The notes under the pieces: model-generated
Told to the model about the DNA's origin: nothing
Databases searched by the model: none
What the model saw: the letters and a program-made list of their open reading frames with translations, nothing else
NCBI GenBank assembly: GCA_005406025.1
Contig: BGZK01000007.1
Span: 1,178,001-1,242,000 of the forward strand
Reading direction: 5' to 3'
From: Eumeta japonica
Lineage: Eukaryota; Arthropoda; Insecta; Lepidoptera; Psychidae
Length of the DNA stretch: 64,000 nt
In this document: one piece after another, positions 56,298-64,000 of the stretch
Layout: each line of letters begins with the position of its first letter
Position numbering within the stretch: position 1 is the first letter of the stretch
Translations under genes and position numbers: made by a program

Positions 56298-56597
56298 TAA
56301 AAGAACCTCAAAGTATTGATTACGCATTGCGATGTACATTCGAAGCTCCAGTATAAAATTCCCGCTCCTCTAACGTTTCATAGGCGTTTGAATAATCTCC
56401 AGGCCGTAGCTCGAATCAGTTGAACAATGTTGCCACATTTGGACGTGTTCCGCGCACAGTGAGCTCGCAACTTACTCACTGACTCCGTGATTGCTGGACG
56501 TGCTGTTTCCGTCTAACTTCATTTTTGTCGGTGAAGCTGTTGGAGAATATTGCAGGAAGAGTTATCTGCTTGTCTGTTTCTTTTTTTTTTCTTTTAT
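56298..56597. other. Mixed-composition DNA, nothing recognised
   Basis: Flank of the foldback element. Moderately GC-richer around 56350-56530; no gene or repeat identified. Confidence 0.35.
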
Positions 56598-56715
56598 AGA
56601 GCAAACGACCATGTGAACCACCAAAGAGAGATAATCACCGCCACCAATGGGCACCCCCTAATCCATGTGAGTCCGATGCCGGCCTTTTAGAACGGAATAT
56701 GCTCTTTCTTTAAAG
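56598..56715 (+). repeat. Dispersed repeat copy, GAGCAAACGA type
   Basis: AGAGCAAACGACCATGTGAA, GATAATCACCGCCACCAATG and GATGCCGGCCTTTTAGAACG, then GCTCTTTCTT. These match the order of the fragment at 36.59 kb and extend it to the CGGCCTTTTAGAA end that I remember for the lepidopteran family. It is preceded by a T-run. Confidence 0.7.
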
Positions 56716-59214
56716 ACCTCCAATCATAATTGAAGTTCCTGAATTAAGTTACCGTCGAGGACGCGACACGTGCGTTGATTAATTTTCTATTGCGTCGGTT
56801 GTGTTTTAATCAAAGCGTGCTTGTAATGTCTCTACGCTAGACACGTAAGCTATATATTAAATGCACCTTTACTCGCGACAACGTAAGCGTGTGATATTTG
56901 ATTTTCCGTCGTCCGATTTTAAAGAAATAAAACCTAAATTTTTCTCCGAATTAAATAAAATTTATTTACCTTTGAAAATTTTAAAATATCTGTTTGGTAG
57001 TTTCAGAGATTAGCATTTTCAAACAGGTAAGCTAATTTATAAGTCTCCCAACAGTTTTGGTAAATATATTTAATGTGTTCTACATTTTAATTATATACGA
57101 ATATACTATACAAATGTATACAATAAAATATGTAATATTAGTTTTTTTGTTAAAGAGACTAGTTTTATTATTACATAATTAATATTATTAATAAATGATA
57201 ATTTTATCTCCCTTTGTTATTTTTCTGCAAGTGAAAAAAATGAGGTTCGATACACAGCTTATTACACTAGCTAGAAGAGAGAAATGTGTTTCTTTTTTTT
57301 TTGTAACTGAAAGGGTTTTTTTACTCAGACATAAAACTAACAGAACTCGGGCCGTGTGGAAATGAAGGAGGATAAAATAAAAGAGGTATAAAGAAAACGA
57401 AATATTTCTCTCTCTTGCCATTTTAGTTTGAAGATATATTTTGAATTGTCGTATTAGAATTTTTACTTCGAGCACTAGCAACACTATAATTGACTAAGAA
57501 TTAATAATGTTATTGCACGCCTCGTAACGTTTGAGGTAATGCATTACTCTCAACTTGCCAAAAATAAAGGTTGTCTTGAACTTTGATTGCCTCTTATATA
57601 TGCATATCGCACTTATACTTTGATATGTATACGCTAATATATGTAAAAACTATCCTTTTAACACAATTATAATAATAAATTAACATTTACCGGGTATTAC
57701 ATAAAAAAGAAGTGATTGAAAATCTATGGACGTCCGTGTGTGTACACGTATGGACTCCGCGTGTGGTGTCGATAACGTTGGAAATATTCCACATATGTAT
57801 CTAAATTTTATTTCAATATGCATCCCCTAATCTCGTATTGAAAATGGCCATTTAGTTCAATGTCGTTTAATTGATATTAATAAAAAAAACTAACATCGAC
57901 TCTTATTTTGTATATATATCTATAAATAAATAAAATTTAGCTTTAGCCCGCGGATGAGCGCTACTAGTCAGATGATTTATGATGACAGCCCGCTGCACAC
58001 ACGTCATATTCCTCGCATTCAAACCGAAAATGGCGCGAAATGTGATAGAAAAAAGAAAAATATGTTTAATTTTTTGGTTTTACGTTTTATGTGATTATGA
58101 ATGAGCCTTATGATGCGTACAGTTATTGATTTTTTTCTCTCATTTTATGTGTTTATTGTTTAATGTATATCATTTTTTACCGAATTCATTCATTTCCCCA
58201 TTAAGCGAAATAAATATTTATTGTAGTTCTTGTGTTCTACTCGTTATTTGAATTTTTTTTATTAATTCTACCTTACTTTCTGTAATTTTCCTAACGATAA
58301 AAGTAATTTGGGAGCATAAATGCAAATAATATCGACAGCATAGTTGGAAAAATGTTATTCATACACAATATTGTCGTCATTAATTTGAGCTACATTGCAT
58401 AATTCCTAATTAAAATAATGTATTTTGTATTTAAGAATGTAAAATGGGTATGAATTTTGTAAATAATTTTAATTTTTTAAACAGTACAATAGATTACTCT
58501 GACTCAATCACTACTGTCATAACAGATTATAAGTCATTCTATGATTGAATTTTCACTTCATCTGATATGGATTTTTTAAAATTCTTTGTTGTTATTCCTA
58601 TTTTGATTGAAAAAACTTCATTAGTAGCTTACAATAGTAAAGATTTTTTCAGAGTCTAATTGTTAATTAATGACACTTGCTTCATCATATGTTAATTTAG
58701 TAACATGAACTCAATTATTATAATAAGTATGTTCACCTCAAATCTAAATTGTGGAATATTATAATGTGAATTTTATATTGATATTAGTTTTGTTTTAATT
58801 ATTGGATCAAGTTTTTACATTTTACAACTGTTTAGATAAAAAAAAATGTTAGCAATATTTGAATGGAGATTGCCTGATGAAGTTGTAAAATAAATCAACG
58901 GAACGTTACACTGTTTGAATCATGTAATTTCTTGATATCCAACTCCCCGATATTACCTTATTAATTTATAAATCTTAATCAAAATTAAAAGTGACTCTCA
59001 AAAAAAATTGCTACCTACGTCGTTGATGTCATGTCTACTTATAGTTAATCTCGTTTAAGTCGTACTATTACTTCAATTACCGCATCAGCACATTAAAACT
59101 GTAAAAACTATACGGTTCTCTGCCATCACCGTTTATATATGTATAAGTTTTCCAACGACATTTGACACCCACTATCTTCACTGCATTGAATCGTAAGATC
59201 GGAGTGTTCGCCAT
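56716..59214. other. AT-rich DNA, no gene recognised
   Basis: Apart from a short CTTTAGCCCGCGGATGAGCG patch near 57942, of decayed-repeat type, I see nothing to name. The 98-codon minus frame at 57188-57484 starts at TTG and is AT-rich. Confidence 0.4.
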
Positions 59215-59420
59215 CGCTGTCTCTTTAGCGGTGAGGGCTATGCACGACCGCAAGAAGAAGATCGTCTTGGTATAGTAGAAGGGGTCAACAACGCTGGGGT
59301 GGCGGATGAATGCGCAAGCGCAACCGAGGCCTTAGAACATTGCGACGAAAAGGACGCCATGGAGTTTTAGTCGGTAGGAAATCACCAAGTCCTTGGTATC
59401 TATGAGGATTTCCACACGTA
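59215..59420 (+). repeat. GC-richer remnant, probably a decayed retroelement
   Basis: CTCTTTAGCGGTGAGGGCTA, GACCGCAAGAAGAAGATCGTC, CGCTGGGGTGGCGGATGAAT and GTTTTAGTCGGTAGGAAATC. The vocabulary resembles decayed lepidopteran retroelement coding DNA (GTGAGGxxxxxGCACGxCCGCxxGAAGA ... GGTTTTAGTCGGTAxGAA), but stops interrupt every frame. Named only tentatively. Confidence 0.35.
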
Positions 59421-61770
59421 AAAAAAAATTATCAACCTAATCCGTTAATTTAAAATAAATAGATTGTTGGAAGATATACTGTCACTAGTAATACTACAAG
59501 AACCTAACGTAACATCTTCTTTGTTGTTCATGATTAACAATCGACACTTTATTAAAATTAAACTTTCAGAATCGCAGTCGTGTAGTAATATTTGCGAATT
59601 ATCGTATGCAATAGGTTACAGGGTTCGATGAATGTGTAATTCGAAAAAATAACATATCATTCGCCTTTCGTAAGTTCTAAGATTAATCAGAATCCCTAAT
59701 ACGCATGAATAAAAGTCTCATTTAAGATTGACCTTTTAATGTCAATACATCGAGGTCTCTTGCGTTCTAGACTTGACGTTAATTATATTTCGATTAGCCT
59801 TGCGTTCGAGATTTCCCATTGTTAATAACGTTTTTATGGAATGGAAAGGAGAGATTCCTTAGGTCACAATACTCAAGATCACAGCTCCATCTGCCTTATC
59901 CTGCGCGATTCTCTGGTTAAGAAATGTACCTTCCCCGTCTGCGCTTTAAAAGCGAACAAATTATCTTGAGAATATCTTTCTGCTGCGAAGTTATTTTTAT
60001 TTACACGTGTGATTGGATATTCAAAGATCTACTGAAATCAGCGATGATAGTAAAATACTAACTGATAATCAAGCTTCCCTCGGCGTCTTTTTAATTTCCC
60101 GTAGGAAAATACCTTCCGCGGAAAAAGTTGCGTGGAAAATTATTGTTGGAAATGAACAAACGATTATTTAAATATACAATAACACATAGTTTTATTTGTT
60201 GATGGGAACCAATAATATGGCAACAATGTGATTACCTCAAGGTTATACAACATGGCGCTAAATAAACCAACGTTCAGATTTTTGTTATCTCTTTTTTCCG
60301 GGGAAGACACATGTATAGTTAAAATTGAATAGCAATAGTTTGTCAAATAGAAAATTTTCATTTTAATTTAAGGGCCCAAAGCCGTTTCCGATATGGTCGT
60401 TTATATATCTACGAGAATGTTCAAAAAGCAATGATGATAATAAGGCTTCCCACGAAATCTGAGCTAAAAATATAGATGGCTGAAAATAGTTTCACTTAAT
60501 AATAAATCTATACCTCGAACATGTAGGTCTGTATTCAATCTCTTTGTTGGTTTATCTTTGACACAAATTTATCTGTCAACTCAGTGAATTCAAAAAAGTA
60601 CGTCAGGAATATTGAATTCTAAGCATTATACTTTGTACGTTGACTCGAATCCATTGGTGATAGAAATTATGTATGTCATTAATGTATAAGGCGGTGCCGT
60701 TAATGAGTTCGTGCTGTTTACTTTTTCTGTCTGTACTCTCGATTTTCTTCGATATGAGGAGATAGGCCAATGTAAATATTCAATCGGCTAACGAACCTTC
60801 CTTTTTATTCTAATTAAGATCATTCTGTTTTGTTCTAATATCATTTCTAATACTCGTAGAACCTGTGAGAAATTGATAGTACAAAATTATTTATTTCATG
60901 CGCATGAGAATTCGCAATAACTTCTTAACTGTTATTAACATTATATTAAGAAATATTTGCGATTTCGCAAAAATCTAAATGTAAATATATGAGTTATGTG
61001 AAAGCGCTGTCTTGTAGCTATAATATTAACATATTCGTTATTATTATTCGCGGAAATTCCTTGTAATTATATTTAAAAAGAAAATAATCACAGTGGATAC
61101 CATCTCTCGATGACAACAGATAAGTTAAAATTTATTAATTGTTCCAATTGCGTTCCAGTAGACATTTTAGTAGATTACTCCTTGGCGCACTCGGAGGCCG
61201 TCCACCAATCCTCTTAACTTGAACTAAAGACAAAAGAATCTTTCGTTTAGGATGGCAGGTACATACAATCCTTTACTACGCTGAAAAGTATTTGGACGAG
61301 ACTACCCAACAAAAATGCTATTGGTGCAAATTTTCCTATCAAAATCATTATTCATAATATCGATGTGTTTTTTTTTATGATGATAGTGTATATCCGTTTT
61401 AGTAATTATTCATGAGTAGTATATCGTACAGATGACTAATTGTATACTATCTGAATTCAAATTTTAGCGAACCATTTATCAGAACTCCAAGTAAATAATA
61501 CATAAAAAGTAGGTAAATAATAAAATCGACCAGGGATAATTTTGGAATTCCTTTGTAAAGTTGGTGATCAATGTAATTTCTTTTAATTCACGGATATAAA
61601 TTCATTATTTTGCGATCATGACGATGAATTAGAATTAATTGAGAGGAATTGTTACACGATTCTGTAAGGTCGTATTTTTCAGAGACGTGCGCCTGTCTGC
61701 TCGTACAGTTTATTCAGTATATACAGATCGTACAAGCATGTAATGCTATATCGTGGCATAAATGATACAC
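59421..61770. other. AT-rich DNA, nothing recognised
   Basis: No gene, RNA or repeat signature that I can defend. A small GC-richer patch lies at about 60060-60130. Confidence 0.4.
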
Positions 61771-61810
61771 CTCATTATACAGCAATATAATAATATTGTT
61801 GTATAATGAG
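61771..61810. repeat. 40-bp near-perfect hairpin
   Basis: CTCATTATACAGCAATATAA (61771-61790) and the directly following TAATATTGTTGTATAATGAG (61791-61810) are inverted copies agreeing at 18 of 20 positions, with no loop. Its size and spacing do not fit a miRNA precursor. Confidence 0.75.
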
Positions 61811-62010
61811 CGGTACGATCGAATGGTCAAAAGTACTGCCTCCGTATCAGAAAGTGCCAGGTGTGAATTCTGACCGCGCGTTATACGACCAATAGGTTTT
61901 TAAGTCCTGCAAAATTAAACCAATCACTCCGTGACCCTGCATCGATGATTGCAGTCGTTAGCAGCTGCCGATCCGCAATGCGCTAGCGACGTAAAATAAT
62001 AAGATTGTGG
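61811..62010. promoter_or_regulatory. GC-richer block, candidate regulatory
   Basis: GACCGCGCGTTATACGACCA, CTGCATCGATGATTGCAGTC and GCAGCTGCCGATCCGCAATG, with GCTAGCGACG. CTGCATCGATGATTGCAG is itself an imperfect palindrome. No open frame. Compositional evidence only. Confidence 0.25.
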
Positions 62011-63839
62011 AAATTTATATACGTCAGCAGTGCGGTGACAAAAACTACACCCAACCTTTTTTGTATAATCGAAATAAGGCACCTAGGGACATCGCTGTAG
62101 AACATTTTTCCTAAATAATTAATGGGCATTGTCGTAATGTTCCTGATAAATTATTTTCTCCACTTTCACATTCATATATTAATACCCATTAGCGCTGATC
62201 AATCTTTCTACATGTTATCATTAGCGACTTTCTGTTCTTTACCTATATTTTAAAAAGGCATCTCGTATTTTTTAAAGTTGCGCTTTCGAAATAATCAAGT
62301 TCTATGCGAGTATTTTATCCCGGGTGAATATACAAATATCGACGACACAAAATGAAATGAGAGAGAAAACAAGGCAACTTACTTTCAGGCAGTGCAATCA
62401 TTTTTTAATATCCTAAATTCAAAAATTTGAAAAATACACGTTTCGAAGAATACTAAGTTAGGACCGCACAAACAAGGAGACCCCACATTTTCCAATATTG
62501 TTTTACGATGAGGCACGTTGTTTAAAAAGCAAACAATATACAATTTAATATGTACAAAATCACTTATACACAAACAAATATTATGTAATAACAGACGTTC
62601 ATATGTATACAGCGTTAGTGTGTTGTTAATGTATGGCCTGAAGACTAATTAATATTTTAACAAAAGAAAACAATCTAAAATTAAGTAAAGTATAATAATA
62701 GATAGTGTCAGTAGTCAAAAAACTACCTTTGTTTGACAGGCATACACTCTGAAAGGATTTATATATTTTTTTTCAAATCATAAAACAATCATGTTTCATG
62801 ATTCGAAAAACAAAATATGGATACTTAACAACATATTACGCATTATAGTCTGTTGCTATGTTTAATAACTTTCAAGTTAAATTTCACAACATATCGCAAC
62901 AGTCTGTATATACTTGGAATATTATTGCAGTCGCGGGAGCCATAAATGATGTTTTCCAAACAAAATTGTCCCGAATGTCCCGGACTGCTATAAAATTTCA
63001 GATACATTCAGACTTTGATGTGTTACGTTAACAAGTTAAGAAGATACGTATCTCCTTTTATTATCTGGATCCACAGCGCTTTATCTACGTCAAGTAAAGA
63101 ATTTCTGCGGTAAACCTCTTAATCCCGTTCCATACAACTTATTTTTTGATATATAAATTCTATTTGAAGCTCATATTTAACTTAAGCTTTATGTTTATTT
63201 TCGTAGCTATTTAGTACCTTTAGGCAGTTGATTTCTTTATTTAACTTTTTCATCATTTAATTGTTTTATATTAGACCTTTTAAGGGCATGACTTATTATA
63301 CCTGTGAATTTGTTTAGATCACAACAAATATTGATTGTATTATTGACTTAATTGACCTTAGATAACAATTAGCTAAAGCAGCTATCACCAAAACTTCTTC
63401 AGGTTTTTAAGAGGAATACTTCCATTATCTCGTGTGACACAGGTCAGTTTTCAGATTCTAGATCTCTACACAATGATCATGCACATGATCTGATTTCGTA
63501 TTTTTTTCAAGCATGTCTTTTATTTATGTATTAGACACAGCATTTTTTTAATGTTTCACTAAGTCTGTCAGATGGGATAATGTAAGTATTCGAGCGGAAT
63601 CTTACACATCTAGGATCGCTTAGAATATATGAAGAGAATAAAGCACCTGCCACATTCACATATACATACGTGAACGGTGAAAACAACTGCATTTTTTTTC
63701 GGCCAAGTGCATAAAAATGGTGCCCTGGCATTATGGTATAACGGTGTTACCACGAGATAGAACAATGTATAAGACAAATATAAAACAGACATAAAACAAT
63801 AATGCACGAATGGGGAATAATGTAATAGCTTTTGGCGAA
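62011..63839. other. AT-rich DNA, no gene recognised
   Basis: No coding or repeat signature. The 106-codon minus frame at 63610-63930 extends into the CpG-rich block that follows and has no recognised domain. Minor AT simple repeats only. Confidence 0.4.
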
Positions 63840-63960
63840 CATGAGTTGAGCAGAGTCCGTAATCTCCCACTCCGGCTCCAAATACGCTCCGCTCCTCGCC
63901 GTCCGTGCGCTGAGAGCTCTCGGCTATCAAGTTTCTATGAGCTCCGTCTGAAGCAGGGAA
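63840..63960. promoter_or_regulatory. CpG-rich block at window edge
   Basis: CTCCCACTCCGGCTCCAAAT, CGCTCCGCTCCTCGCCGTCC and GTGCGCTGAGAGCTCTCGG. A short GC-rich run before the end of the window. It might be the start of a promoter or first exon lying beyond the edge, but only 40 more bases can be seen. Confidence 0.25.
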
Positions 63961-64000
63961 AAGTTGAAGTGTCCTTTTATTTTTTACAAAATAAACAACG

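Noticed and set aside
61771..61810. miRNA precursor
   Set aside because: Stem of 20 bp without a loop, too short for Drosha/Dicer substrates and no known mature sequence.
63610..63930. Minus frame of 106 codons as a gene
   Set aside because: No family signature; a second overlapping minus frame is open as well, and the upstream part falls in CpG-rich DNA that has few stops.

Overview
This window looks like nuclear DNA from an insect, most likely a butterfly or moth (Lepidoptera). It is strongly AT-rich with short CpG-rich blocks. It has no operons, no ribosome-binding-site spacing and no long bacterial-type reading frames. Nearly everything recognisable is a transposable-element relic of a kind I associate with lepidopteran genomes: Jockey/CR1-like LINEs with TGAT-type 3' tails, an RTE-type LINE, a tRNA-derived SINE with a GTGACCCTxCC head, and the dispersed repeat with GGCCAAGAGCG and GGGTTCCGTA ends. 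The assignment rests on remembered repeat families, not a search. I found no host exon, tRNA, rRNA or known miRNA that I could defend. The window therefore reads as intergenic or long-intron DNA.

Layout: 1-12.4 kb is AT-rich DNA with CpG-rich blocks (1.7, 2.3-2.6, 4.3-4.7, 7.6-8.4 kb), a SINE (3.9 kb), a near-perfect 68-bp palindrome (5.7 kb) and dispersed repeats (10-11.5 kb). 12.5-14.1 kb is a diverged tandem array of roughly 280-bp units, followed by a dispersed repeat and a second, AT-rich array (14.5-15.9 kb). 17.0-18.8, 20.1-20.8 and 34.8-36.5 kb hold three copies of one LINE family (one forward, two reverse). A dead mariner lies at 27.7-28.4 kb (minus) and a second of another lineage at 46.7-47.6 kb (plus). 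An RTE 3' fragment is at 40.2-40.8 kb. 47.99-48.98 kb is a degenerate minisatellite of about 25 bp split by a short terminal-inverted-repeat element. 55.05-56.30 kb is a 1.25-kb foldback-type element with two arms of almost 490 bp. The rest is single-copy-looking AT-rich DNA with scattered hairpins and CpG-rich blocks.

The parts do not work together as a pathway. The LINE, mariner and RTE copies are broken by frameshifts, stops and lost catalytic residues. The objects most worth a second look are the foldback element at 55 kb, the 280-bp tandem array at 12.5-14.1 kb, the minisatellite with its nested element at 48 kb, the templated palindromic rearrangement inside the LINE at 17.4-17.6 kb, and the CpG-rich blocks, which could be regulatory elements of a neighbouring gene outside the window. 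Many apparent reading frames of 60-160 codons begin at GTG or TTG rather than ATG and have no family signature; I treat them as chance.
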